Below are positions 28,078 to 36,574 of a DNA stretch of 50,187 nucleotides, in pieces. The notes beneath the pieces are model-generated. The model was not told the DNA's origin. It saw only the letters and a list, made by a program, of their open reading frames with translations, and did no database searches. Within the stretch, counting starts at the first letter, position 1. Each line of letters opens with the position of its first letter. Position numbers and translations under genes: made by a program. The DNA is from a virus: IMG/VR virus record IMGVR_UViG_3300018422_000112, positions 1-50,187 of that record; one strand, written 5' to 3'.

Positions 28078-28563
28078 ATGATGACGCAGAAGGTTCTCAC
28101 CAAGAAGACGTTCATCGGCCACGGCTCCATGGGGCATATGGGCTATCCCGGCGACGTCGTCGATGTCGACGCCAAGGGTATTCCGCAGCCGGCGGATTCG
28201 ACGCCGGTCGGCTCGTTGACCGTGGAGCAGCTTCAGGCGCGTCTCGAACGGCTCCAGAAGGCGGACAAGCCTGAAAAGGCCGAGCCCGACTTCGGCAAGA
28301 ACGTCGCCGACCCGGTGGATACCAACACCGGCGCTCAGCCCCTGGCCATGGCGGCTGTCGCTCCCCATGCTCCCAGCGCGACCCAGCCCCAGACGCTTCC
28401 GCCCGGCACGGAGCAGGTTGGGGACCGCTTCGTCCGCCGCGCGCCAGAGGAGGCTCCGGCGGCGCTGGAGGAAGTCGTCGCCAACACGCCCGAGCAGATC
28501 GACGGCGTCGATGGTGGCATTGAGCCCCGCAAGCCCGGCAGGCCCGCCAAGGCCAAGGACTGA
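28078..28563 (+). CDS. Head-associated hypothetical protein
   Basis: A protein of 161 residues. The first 50 (KTFIGHGSMGHMGYPGDVVD) look folded, the middle is a helix-forming LTVEQLQARLERLQKADKPE, and the rest is a Pro/Ala/Glu-rich tail ending in a basic KPGRPAKAKD. It lies in the head gene cluster; function is not known. Confidence 0.75.
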   Translation: MMTQKVLTKKTFIGHGSMGHMGYPGDVVDVDAKGIPQPADSTPVGSLTVEQLQARLERLQKADKPEKAEPDFGKNVADPVDTNTGAQPLAMAAVAPHAPSATQPQTLPPGTEQVGDRFVRRAPEEAPAALEEVVANTPEQIDGVDGGIEPRKPGRPAKAKD

Positions 28564-28571
28564 CCGCGCTG

Positions 28572-29024
28572 ATGCCGATCCTGTCGTTCTTCGGCCGCGC
28601 TGCGGGCTTCATGGGCCTGGTCACGGGCGCCGAGGGCGGCGATGCCACGCCGGTCTCTGCGGCCAACCCGCTACCGACGACGGCAACGCTCTCCAGTGAC
28701 ACGATAGGGGCCGGACTCGTACCGAAATACGCTGTGATCGCGGCTTCGTCGAGCGGCAACAATGAGATCGTCGCGGCCGTGGCGACCAAGAAGATACGAG
28801 TGCTGGGCTACGTCTTGATGGGGGCGGGCGCCGTCAATGCCAAATTCCGCTCGGCTGACAGCGCAGACAGGACGGGGCTTCACTACATCGCCGCAGCGGG
28901 CGGTGGGGCATCTGCCTCGTTCAACCCCGTGGGCTGGTTCGAGACCGTGGCTGGGGAGGCTTTGAACCTCAACCTCTCTGGTGCCGTCGCGGTCGGTGGC
29001 GTGCTCGTCTACATCGAAGTCTGA
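28572..29024 (+). CDS. Virion surface or decoration protein candidate
   Basis: A protein of 150 residues. VRVLGYVLMG-like (KKIRVLGYVLMGAGAVNAKF) and FNPVGWFETVAGEALNLNLS with VAVGGVLVYIEV belong to a widespread phage family of beta-sandwich proteins of unknown place in the particle. A hydrophobic N-terminus (ILSFFGRAAGFMGLVTGA) is present. It is coupled to the next gene by a TGATG overlap. Confidence 0.75.
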   Translation: MPILSFFGRAAGFMGLVTGAEGGDATPVSAANPLPTTATLSSDTIGAGLVPKYAVIAASSSGNNEIVAAVATKKIRVLGYVLMGAGAVNAKFRSADSADRTGLHYIAAAGGGASASFNPVGWFETVAGEALNLNLSGAVAVGGVLVYIEV

Positions 29025-29473
29025 TGAGCCTGCTTCTCCTTGGGGCAGGGCTTGGGGCGGATGCGTCCGCGCCACCCCCCTCCATCGTCACCAACGGCAC
29101 GTTCGATGCGGACACCGACTGGACGCTTACCAACGATTTCGTGATCAGTGGCGGGGTGCTTGCCTGCTCCGGCGCGGCGGGGATCAAACGGTGCATCCAA
29201 GAGGGAGCAGGGGCGCCTTATGCCGAAGGGCGCACCTACCGCATTGAGTGGGACTTGGTGGCCAGAATCGCCGGCTCGGTCAGTGTTAACATCGGAACCG
29301 ATGTCACCGGGGTTAGTCTCGGCACTACCGGAGGCGGCCAAACCTTTGCCGGGCATTATTCTCACGATGTGACCATCGGCGTCGGCGCGCTCGCCGGACA
29401 ATATCACAAAATACAGGCGGGCAACGTCGCGAACCTATCTGTCGACAATCTCGTCATTACCGACATCACCTAG
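29024..29473 (+). CDS. Beta-sandwich virion protein, carbohydrate-binding-like
   Basis: A protein of 149 residues. NGTFDADTDWTLTNDFVISG and the ending LSVDNLVITDIT are the classical beginning and end of a CBM-type jelly roll (N-x-x-F-x-x-x-x-x-W...DNV). The family binds sugars or acts as capsid decoration. A sugar-binding role for adsorption is inference. Confidence 0.75.
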   Translation: MSLLLLGAGLGADASAPPPSIVTNGTFDADTDWTLTNDFVISGGVLACSGAAGIKRCIQEGAGAPYAEGRTYRIEWDLVARIAGSVSVNIGTDVTGVSLGTTGGGQTFAGHYSHDVTIGVGALAGQYHKIQAGNVANLSVDNLVITDIT

Positions 29474-29484
29474 GAGCGGGCATC

Positions 29485-29886
29485 ATGCCGAACCTCTATC
29501 CAGACCCCGCCCTCGCCAGCGGCGATTATTCCGCGATGGGAGGGTTCGCCAAGGACGGAACCGCGCTGGTCGCGAGCGATGCCGGCATTTTCGACGTCAT
29601 CGCGCTTGAAGGTCCGATCGAGGGCGACTTTTTCGGCTTCATCGCCAAGGCCGGGCAGTATCAGGTCAGCGTCCACGTGGCTGATCATGAGCAAGGCGGC
29701 GCCCATGCTCGCATCCGCGCTGGCGCCTTCACCGATCTCGGCATAGCCGGAGACGGCTGGACCTTCCCGATTACAGTCACGGCTGGAACGAACGAACAGG
29801 TCAGCTTCGTGCTTCGCGGTTCGAACAATGGCCGCTTTCGCATCGTCCCCGACGAGAACGGCGAGGCGATCCGGATCACGACATGA
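29485..29886 (+). CDS. Beta-rich virion protein
   Basis: A protein of 133 residues starting MPNLYPDPALASGDYSAMGG, with alternating strands and ending GRFRIVPDENGEAIRIT. Similar in style to the previous protein, perhaps also a decoration protein. It is the last gene before late promoter 2. A ten-codon frame (MSLALCIPAP, 29883-29915) overlaps its stop and lies inside the promoter element; it is probably coincidental. Confidence 0.72.
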   Translation: MPNLYPDPALASGDYSAMGGFAKDGTALVASDAGIFDVIALEGPIEGDFFGFIAKAGQYQVSVHVADHEQGGAHARIRAGAFTDLGIAGDGWTFPITVTAGTNEQVSFVLRGSNNGRFRIVPDENGEAIRITT

Positions 29887-29894
29887 GCCTGGCG

Positions 29895-29942
29895 CTGTGC
29901 ATCCCCGCGCCCTAGGCGCCCGCACAGCGCTAATCTCCCGCC
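29895..29942 (+). promoter_or_regulatory. Late promoter 2 (tail operon)
   Basis: CTGTGCATCCCCGCGCC begins 48 nt before the ATG at 29943, with TAATCT starting 36 nt after the element begins and 6 nt before the ATG. Spacing is identical to the copies at 23547 and 43031. No ribosome-binding site is present. Confidence 0.65.
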
Positions 29943-30593
29943 ATGGCGACATCCCGTCTCGGCATCTGGAACATGGCGCTCGACGAGCTGCCGGCGTCTC
30001 GGGTCGACGCGATGGACGACGGCTCATTTGAAGGCGAGAAGCTATCCGAGGCCTATCAGCCCGCGCTGGAGTTGCTTCTGGAGGATCACGATTACGACTT
30101 CGCGATTGTCCGCCAGACGCTAGCCGTCGTCACCAATGGTCGCGCCGCCGAATGGGCCTATGCCTATCAGGCCCCGGCCAACATGCGCTCCCCGCGCCAC
30201 ATGCTGCCGTATGGCGCCGATTTCAGCGCCGGCTCAACGCCATCCTATCCCGTCTATGGCCGCCTCCGCTCCTATGAGGGCATTGTACCCTTTCGGCTGA
30301 TCGGGGGCGTGATCTATGCGAACATGGAAAACGCCATCTTCGAATTCGTGACCTCTGACGTTTCCGAGGATCTGTTTTCAGCCAAGTTCGCCCGCGCGCT
30401 GGCGCTGGAGCTGGCGAGCCGAGTCGTCATGCCGATCAAGAAGGACAGCAAGCGCCAGGGCAAGCTGATCCAGATGGCGGAGATCGCGCGCGAGCGGGCC
30501 AAGGCCGACGACATGAACCGCGACCGCGAAAGCCCGAGAGACTTTATCCCCGAGGCCCAGCTCGTCCGGTCCGGCGTTCTTTCGTGGCAGTAG
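29943..30593 (+). CDS. Tail adaptor, T7 gp11-like (tubular protein A)
   Basis: A protein of 216 residues. LGIWNMALDELPASRVDAMD and the part LLLEDHDYDFAIVRQTLAV, with SAKFARALALELASRVVMPI later, match the tail tubular protein A family that forms the ring joining portal and nozzle in short-tailed phages. It is first in the tail operon and begins at late promoter 2. Confidence 0.88.
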   Translation: MATSRLGIWNMALDELPASRVDAMDDGSFEGEKLSEAYQPALELLLEDHDYDFAIVRQTLAVVTNGRAAEWAYAYQAPANMRSPRHMLPYGADFSAGSTPSYPVYGRLRSYEGIVPFRLIGGVIYANMENAIFEFVTSDVSEDLFSAKFARALALELASRVVMPIKKDSKRQGKLIQMAEIARERAKADDMNRDRESPRDFIPEAQLVRSGVLSWQ

Positions 30594-30597
30594 GCTG

Positions 30598-31242
30598 ATG
30601 GCCTTCCGGTCGGGACAGCACAACTTCTCGAAGGGCGTCCTCACCGAGGAGCTATGGGGGCGCGTCGACATCGCCCCCTACAATGCGGCTGTCCGGCAGG
30701 GAACGAACGTCCTCATCCTCAAATATGGCGGCCTGACGAAACGGCCCGGAACGCGGTTCGTCTACGAGATCACCGATGGACTAAAGCGGCTCCTGCCCTT
30801 CGAGGGCGCGCTGGACGCCTCCTATGCCTTGCTGATGGGCCAGGCCAGCATGAGGCCGGCGGCGCTGGGCGGAATGGTGCTGGAGGAAAAGCTCACCGTC
30901 GAGGCCCTGACGCTCACCGACCCGGTCCAGATCACCGCCTCGTTCCACGGATTCGAGGATGGCGATGAGGTGTTCTTTCAGGAACTCGACGGGCCGATCG
31001 AACTCAATGGCCGCGTCCTTCCCGTGACCGTGATCGACGACGACAATTTCACCGTGCCCGTTGACGGAACCGGCTATGCGGCGCTCGCTTCGGATGGAGG
31101 GGGCATCATCCGCAGCGGCGCGCCCGCCGCTCCGCCCGCGCCGCCGGCCGTCCCGCCAGTGGTCCCGCCGCCCGCTGATCCGCCTGTTGGTGGAGGCGGG
31201 AGCGGTCCCCACTGGTACGACCCGGATTACCACATCCCATGA
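30598..31242 (+). CDS. Tail nozzle protein, N-terminal half
   Basis: A protein of 214 residues that matches the N-terminal part of T7 gp12-type tubular protein B: FSKGVLTEELWGRVDIAPYN then GLTKRPGTRFVYEI. It ends in a Pro/Ala/Gly linker (PPAPPAVPPVVPPPADPPVG) and HWYDPDYHIP. The stop overlaps the start of the second half by ATGA. In many related phages the two halves form one chain of about 800 residues, so here the nozzle gene is split but translation is coupled. Confidence 0.85.
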   Translation: MAFRSGQHNFSKGVLTEELWGRVDIAPYNAAVRQGTNVLILKYGGLTKRPGTRFVYEITDGLKRLLPFEGALDASYALLMGQASMRPAALGGMVLEEKLTVEALTLTDPVQITASFHGFEDGDEVFFQELDGPIELNGRVLPVTVIDDDNFTVPVDGTGYAALASDGGGIIRSGAPAAPPAPPAVPPVVPPPADPPVGGGGSGPHWYDPDYHIP

Positions 31243-33047
31243 GCGTGGCCCGCATCTACAGGGCGGCGACGCCCTACAACGCTTCCGAGCTATCCGAGCT
31301 GGATTACGTCCAGAGCTTCGACGTCCTCTATCTCGCTCACCTGGATCACGTCCGAAGCAAGCTCATCCGCTCCGGCCATGCGGACTGGGAATATGTCGCG
31401 CTCTCGACCGGCCCGACCATCGCGGCGCCGACCAGCCTTAGCGTTGCCGTCACCAATCCGAATCAGGACGCCGCCAATTCTGGGAACGCCTATTTCCCCC
31501 AGCCACGGCATTATGTCGTCACCTCGGTAAACGACACGACCGGGCAGGAGAGCCGCGCTTCGACCTCGGACGACGGGACCAACGACCTAACTCTGAAGCG
31601 CAACAAGAACGTCTTGACCTGGGTCGCCGCCACGGGAGCAAATCGCTACCGGGTCTACGCCGCCGACAACGAGCAGGCTTACGGCTATATCGGCGAGACT
31701 ATTGGAACGATGTTCACCGACGACAATCTCACTCTCGATTTCACCGATGGGCCTCCCACGGGTGACGATCCTTTCTCCGGCGACGACGACAACCCATCGA
31801 CCGTGACATTCTTCGAGCAGCGGCTTTGGTGGGCGCGAACCAGAGCGCGTCCGAACGCGGTATTCGGGTCCCAATCCGCCGACTTCGAGAATCACGACAT
31901 AGCTCGCCCGTCCAAGGAGAGCGACGCGATCAGCATCGCTATCGCCGCGCAGAAGGTCAACAGCGTCCATTCCCTCGTTCCGATGGAGAACCTTCTTGCC
32001 CTGACCGGCGATGCCATCTTCGCGATCAAGGGTTCGAACGCCGATTATCTCACCGCCAGCCCGCCTCCCCGCGTTCCCCGCCAATCGGGCAGAGGCGCGA
32101 ACAGGCTCAAACCCCTGGTCCTGGACGAGGTGATTTTCTATCAGCCGGCCATCGGTTCCGAGGTCCGCTCGCTGGGCTTCACTTTCGAGATCGACGGCTA
32201 TCGCTCCAATGACGTGTCGATCTTCTCTCCCGGGTTTTTCCGGTCCTACGAAATCAACGCCTGGGATTATGCCGAAGAGCCTTTGTCCGTGGTATGGACC
32301 GCAAGGTCGGACGGGAAGATGCCCACCTTCACCTGGCAGCAGGAACAGCAAGTATGGGGCTGGACGCTGTGCGAGACGGACGGGGCGGTCGAGGACGTGA
32401 TCGCGGTCAGGGAAGGGGGCGAGGACCGGCCCTATCTCATCGTCACGCGGACGATCGACGGGGAGGAAAGGCGGTTTCTGGAGCGGATGGCGTCGGCGAA
32501 GTGGGAGGATGTCAAGCAAAGCTGCTATCTGGACTGTGCAGCCACCTTCGAGCCCGCGACCCCGACCAGCGTTTTTTACGTCCCCCATCTGGCGGGAGCG
32601 ACCGTCGACGCCTTGGCCGATGGGTTCGTCGTCACTGGCCTCACCGTTGAAAGCGACGGGCGGGTCGAGTTCGCGGAGGACGTGAACGAGGTCGTTACCA
32701 TCGGCTTGCCCTATGAGGCGGTAATCGAGACCTTGCCGCTGATGTTCGAAACCCGCGAAGGCTGGCCTCGGGACAAGCGGCAGATGATTGGCGAAGCCGT
32801 GCTGCAAGTCGTCGACACCCGCATAGGTTCAGTCGAAGCGGGGCGCCGGCTGTCCAAAATGTATGCGACCAAAGCGCGCGGAACCGAAGCGCTCGGCGAG
32901 CCCACGGCGCTCTTCACAGGCGCGCGAACCGCCGCGACGGAACCGCTGACGGCTGGCGAAGCGACGCTGTTCGTCCGCTCCACCGAACCAACGCCGATGA
33001 CGATCACCGCCATCTACCTAGATCCCATTGTGAGCCAGGACACTTGA
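31239..33047 (+). CDS. Tail nozzle protein, C-terminal half
   Basis: A protein of 602 residues completing the T7 gp12-like nozzle: LDYVQSFDVLYLAHLDHVRS, the FEQRLWWARTRARPNAVFGS segment with AAQKVNSVHSLVPMENLLAL, and YDPIVSQDT-like end. The N-terminus begins directly after the linker of the preceding gene. Its stop overlaps the TTG start of the next gene. Confidence 0.88.
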   Translation: MSVARIYRAATPYNASELSELDYVQSFDVLYLAHLDHVRSKLIRSGHADWEYVALSTGPTIAAPTSLSVAVTNPNQDAANSGNAYFPQPRHYVVTSVNDTTGQESRASTSDDGTNDLTLKRNKNVLTWVAATGANRYRVYAADNEQAYGYIGETIGTMFTDDNLTLDFTDGPPTGDDPFSGDDDNPSTVTFFEQRLWWARTRARPNAVFGSQSADFENHDIARPSKESDAISIAIAAQKVNSVHSLVPMENLLALTGDAIFAIKGSNADYLTASPPPRVPRQSGRGANRLKPLVLDEVIFYQPAIGSEVRSLGFTFEIDGYRSNDVSIFSPGFFRSYEINAWDYAEEPLSVVWTARSDGKMPTFTWQQEQQVWGWTLCETDGAVEDVIAVREGGEDRPYLIVTRTIDGEERRFLERMASAKWEDVKQSCYLDCAATFEPATPTSVFYVPHLAGATVDALADGFVVTGLTVESDGRVEFAEDVNEVVTIGLPYEAVIETLPLMFETREGWPRDKRQMIGEAVLQVVDTRIGSVEAGRRLSKMYATKARGTEALGEPTALFTGARTAATEPLTAGEATLFVRSTEPTPMTITAIYLDPIVSQDT

Positions 33048-33526
33048 TCGAGATCGTCGCCGCTTCCCCGGCCCATGTCGGGCGGATCGCCAACAGGATG
33101 CGGGAGGCTGATAGGGAGGAATGCGAGGCGTACGGCCGCTCTCCCAAGGAAGCGCTGCGATTGGGTCTGCGAAGCTCCGTGCTGGCGTCTACGGCCCTTG
33201 TGGACGGCTCACCCGAGGGAATGTTCGGCGTTGCCCCGCTCAACGCGCTGGAGGGAACAGGGCGGCCCTGGATGCTGGCGACGGACGCAGCCTCCCATTG
33301 TGCAAGGGAGCTCCTCGACCTTGGCCCGCCTGTTATCGAGGCCATGCACCGCCGGTTCGCCAGATTGGAGAATTACGTCTCCATCAGAAACCGCCGGGCA
33401 ATCAGGATGCTCATGGCCTGGGGCTTTGAGATCGGAGACGAGACGATGGAGTTCGGCGGGGTCGAGTTCAGGGAGTTTTGGAGAGAGGCTATCTTCTCGC
33501 CCGCAAACGGACCACTTCAGCTATGA
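33044..33526 (+). CDS. gp13-like internal virion / GNAT-fold protein
   Basis: A protein of 160 residues with a TTG start overlapping the nozzle stop (TTGA). EIVAASPAHVGRIANRMREA and GTGRPWMLATDAASHCAREL with NYVSIRNRRAIRMLMAWGFE look like the acetyltransferase-fold proteins that stand for T7 gp13 in this position. An assembly function for the internal core is likely; catalytic activity is not shown. Confidence 0.75.
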   Translation: MIEIVAASPAHVGRIANRMREADREECEAYGRSPKEALRLGLRSSVLASTALVDGSPEGMFGVAPLNALEGTGRPWMLATDAASHCARELLDLGPPVIEAMHRRFARLENYVSIRNRRAIRMLMAWGFEIGDETMEFGGVEFREFWREAIFSPANGPLQL

Positions 33527-33836
33527 CATCCTCCCGTAATCCTGATCGAAACGAGGTGGTGAACCGGCGCCGATATCCAGATCCCCGGCAGTCGCTAGCG
33601 GCGTCGACCGCCGCGGCTATCGCGCCGCTACATTCATCCAACGCCGCAACAGCAATGTCGGCGGGGAGGGCTCTGGACCGGTCAAGCCGCCGGCCCGCGC
33701 GCAGGGTGCACTCACGCGCGACACCGCCCAATGTCGTCATCGCCTCGCGCCTGCTTTGCTCGTCCCCGGCGTCACACCTGAGGCTTGGATATTGCTCTGC
33801 TGCGACGAGCGCGAGGATGAGGGCGAGAAACTTCAT
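33489..33836 (-). CDS. Possible secreted protein on the opposite strand
   Basis: A frame of 115 codons with a signal-like N-terminus (MKFLALILALVAAEQYPSLR) and two or three Cys (VARECTL, LDECSG, ASDCRG). It fills an otherwise empty 360-nt stretch between two late genes and opposes them. No good ribosome-binding site is seen. It may be a moron gene. The C-terminal 25 residues are Arg-rich and overlap the gp13-like gene. Confidence 0.45.
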   Translation of the reverse strand: MKFLALILALVAAEQYPSLRCDAGDEQSRREAMTTLGGVARECTLRAGRRLDRSRALPADIAVAALDECSGAIAAAVDAASDCRGSGYRRRFTTSFRSGLREDVIAEVVRLRARR

Positions 33837-33887
33837 GGCGGCGGAGAATGCCCTAGTTGGCCCCTTCCTTCAAGGGAGGGCGGTCTG

Positions 33888-34391
33888 ATGTGCCTCCCAG
33901 TCGCTACTATGGCCTTGGCCGCCTCGGCGGTGCAGATGGTCGGGCAGGCCACCTCAACGGTGTTCGCCATGCAGCAGGCCGGCTACGAAGCGCGGGCCGC
34001 AAACCAGAACGCCCGCATCGAAAGCGAGCGCGCCAACGACGCCCGCGAGAGGGGCCAGACCGAAAATCTCAACTATCAGCGCCAGGTCTCGCAGGAGATG
34101 GGGACGCAACAGGCTTCAATGGCCGCCAACGGCGTGGATCCGACATTCGGCTCGGCGGCTTATGTGCGCGGCGACACGGCGATGATCGGGGCGGAGGATG
34201 TTCGGACCATCAGCCGCAACACCTTTCAGGAAATGCGCGGCTTCGACATCAACGCCGCCAGCTTCCGAGCGGAAGCCAAAGCTGCTCGGCGCCGCAAAAC
34301 GGGTTTCCTGATCCAAGGCGGGCTGGCGATGGCCGGCACGGCGCTGGGCGCCGCCCAGCAATATCGTAAATTCTCCCGGCCGACAGGGTAA
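33888..34391 (+). CDS. Internal virion protein, gp14-like
   Basis: A protein of 167 residues. A hydrophobic N-terminus (MCLPVATMALAASAVQMVGQ) leads into a long helix (AANQNARIESERANDARERG) and the segment QQASMAANGVDPTFGSAAYV; LIQGGLAMAGTALGAAQQY ends it. This pattern is standard for T7 gp14-type core proteins that form the membrane channel. GGGAGG lies 9 nt before the ATG chosen. Confidence 0.82.
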   Translation: MCLPVATMALAASAVQMVGQATSTVFAMQQAGYEARAANQNARIESERANDARERGQTENLNYQRQVSQEMGTQQASMAANGVDPTFGSAAYVRGDTAMIGAEDVRTISRNTFQEMRGFDINAASFRAEAKAARRRKTGFLIQGGLAMAGTALGAAQQYRKFSRPTG

Positions 34392-36574
34392 TGGCAGTCG
34401 TCCCGATCACCCAAGGCGCTCGCATCAGGCGCGAGCCCATGCCTGCTTCCCGCGTCGTTGCTCCGGATATGTCCAGCGTCGGACGGTCCATCGGGGAAGG
34501 GCTGCAAGAGCTGGGGCAAGCCGGTTCCCGATTCGCCGAGGGCGAGCAGCGGCTTGTAGAGTTGCGGGCCGAGGAAGAGACGCGACGGGGCGATGTCGGC
34601 CTTATGCAAGCCGTCCGCCCACTCGACCAGCAGGTCCGGCGCGCGCGCGGCGTCAATGTCCGCGGCGCCTTAGCCTCTGCCCAAGAGGATTTGCGTACGA
34701 TTAGCGGGGAAATACTATCTAACGCCTCGAGCCCCTTGGCACGGCAGATGCTTCAGCGGGCCATAGACCGCCGAGTCGGACAGACCCTCGATAGCTGGTC
34801 ATCGCATGCCGACACAGAGGAGTTCCGCGCGCTCGACACCGGCCACGAAGCGAGGGCGAACGCCTCCATCGAGACCGCCCTCGATCACGCCGAAGAGCCG
34901 GAGATCGCGGCCGAGAACATGGCGAACGCCGTCATCGAAGTGAGCCGCCGCGCCGAGCTCAACGGTTGGGGCGACGCTGTACGGCAAGAGCAGCTACTCG
35001 CGACACGCTCCCGCTTTCACATCGGCCGCGCTCGTCAACGGTTCGAAGCAGAAGACCCTGAAGGCGCGAGGGCGATCCTTGATGCGAGCGGGGACGAAAT
35101 CCGGGCCGATGACGAAGCCCAGATGCGGCGCCTGATCAGCGGAGAGTTGGAAGCCAACCAAGCGTCACGAGACTTGGCCTATGTGGCCGAACTGCCGACT
35201 GCAGAGGGGGCAGCGCCCTCTAGTCCCGATGTCCCGCCAGGAGAAGCCGAATGGCGATCCCCGGTGCGCGTCGATTCGACGACCGTTCCCGGCGGGAGGT
35301 TCGGTGCGCCGCGCAGCTATGGCGGACATGTTGGCCGCGACTATGCCGGAATGAGGCAGGGAACGCCTGTCTATCCAATGGCAGAGGGCACAGTGCGAAG
35401 CGTTACCCGCTCCAACGGGGGCGGAAATACCGTCGAGATCGAATATGCCGGCGGCTACCGTTCGCGCTACCTGCATCTCGCCGATGGATCAATCCGGGTT
35501 CGCGAAGGGCAGCGTGTCGCGCCGAATGATGCTGTTGCTGGCGTGGGAGAGACCGGATCAGCTTCTCGCGGCGTTCACCTTCACGCCGAGCTTACCGATA
35601 GGCAGGGGCGCCGGATTGACCCTCAGACAATCGTAGGAGAGCGCTCTACGGGCTTGCCGGCGCCTGATGGCCGCCGCGTCGACATAGCGGTGCTCTATAG
35701 TCGCATTGATCAGCAGCCTTGGTCGGAATCTCGAAAGAGGCGCGCCAGGGAAGAGGCGCAGCGATACGCGGGCCAGAACGATCGGGTCCGCGAGCGCGGC
35801 GAGCAGGATGCCGAGCGTGTCCTTACTCAGCGGCTCGTCGAGATGAACCAGAGCGGGCAGCGCCTCACCAACCTGTCGCAACTGCCAGCCGCCGCACTAT
35901 CCGACGCCAGCCCGGCCTTTGTCCTTCAGCTTCAAGCCAGCGCCGACGCCAACAGCCGCCGCGAGCCTGAGGCAAATTCGGTAGTCATGGCCGAACTCGT
36001 CTTGCGGGCAGCGGAAGACCCGAACGCCTTCCTTCGTGAAAGCCCGGAACTCTATCGCAATCGCATCACCGATGCCGAGGTCATGGCCCTACACCGTACC
36101 CAAGCCGAGATTCGCAACCGCGCCGGGCCACAGCCGGGACAGATCCTCGAGATGATCAACTTCGTCTTGCCAGACACCGGGCTTGTCCCGCACATCGCGA
36201 CAACCTTGTCCGGTCCTCGCCGCCGAGTGGCGAGAGAAGCTGCGGAGACAGCCGAACGCCAGGCGCGGGCAAGGCTGCTCTCTGCGGTCCAGCAGCGTCT
36301 TTCGACCCAGTTCCCGCAAGGCACGCCAGTAAGGCAACAGGACATTCTCAGCGCCGTTCGCGCCGAAGTCGCGACCGTAACCGTTAACGGGCAGCAGACG
36401 CGCGTTTTCGAGGCGAGGGAGAGAGGCCAGCGCAGTTACACCATCCGAATCCCCCAACGGGTGCTGTCCCGCGTGGATCAGGATTTGCGCGACGCCGGCC
36501 TGCCGATCACCGAGAACAATCGCGGCAACGCCTATCTGAGGAACAAGGCCGAATACGATGCCATCTCCCGCTGA
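34391..36574 (+). CDS. Internal virion protein with M23 peptidase, gp15-like
   Basis: A protein of 727 residues. A helical N-terminal half (about 1-270) precedes an M23 lysostaphin-type domain with the complete zinc set: H313 and D317 (GGHVGRDYAG), H362 (RYLHLADG) and H396/H398 (VHLHAEL). The rest is helical again. M23 domains cut peptidoglycan cross-bridges; in the virion it would open the wall during DNA ejection. T7 puts its lytic domain in gp16 instead, so the wall-opening function has moved here. TAATG joins it to the previous gene and 17 nt overlap to the next. Confidence 0.9.
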   Translation: MAVVPITQGARIRREPMPASRVVAPDMSSVGRSIGEGLQELGQAGSRFAEGEQRLVELRAEEETRRGDVGLMQAVRPLDQQVRRARGVNVRGALASAQEDLRTISGEILSNASSPLARQMLQRAIDRRVGQTLDSWSSHADTEEFRALDTGHEARANASIETALDHAEEPEIAAENMANAVIEVSRRAELNGWGDAVRQEQLLATRSRFHIGRARQRFEAEDPEGARAILDASGDEIRADDEAQMRRLISGELEANQASRDLAYVAELPTAEGAAPSSPDVPPGEAEWRSPVRVDSTTVPGGRFGAPRSYGGHVGRDYAGMRQGTPVYPMAEGTVRSVTRSNGGGNTVEIEYAGGYRSRYLHLADGSIRVREGQRVAPNDAVAGVGETGSASRGVHLHAELTDRQGRRIDPQTIVGERSTGLPAPDGRRVDIAVLYSRIDQQPWSESRKRRAREEAQRYAGQNDRVRERGEQDAERVLTQRLVEMNQSGQRLTNLSQLPAAALSDASPAFVLQLQASADANSRREPEANSVVMAELVLRAAEDPNAFLRESPELYRNRITDAEVMALHRTQAEIRNRAGPQPGQILEMINFVLPDTGLVPHIATTLSGPRRRVAREAAETAERQARARLLSAVQQRLSTQFPQGTPVRQQDILSAVRAEVATVTVNGQQTRVFEARERGQRSYTIRIPQRVLSRVDQDLRDAGLPITENNRGNAYLRNKAEYDAISR

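Noticed and set aside
29883-29915. Ten-codon peptide MSLALCIPAP as a conserved leader peptide
   Set aside because: The LCIP codons are the late promoter element itself; the other two copies have no start codon in that frame, so conservation is at the DNA level.
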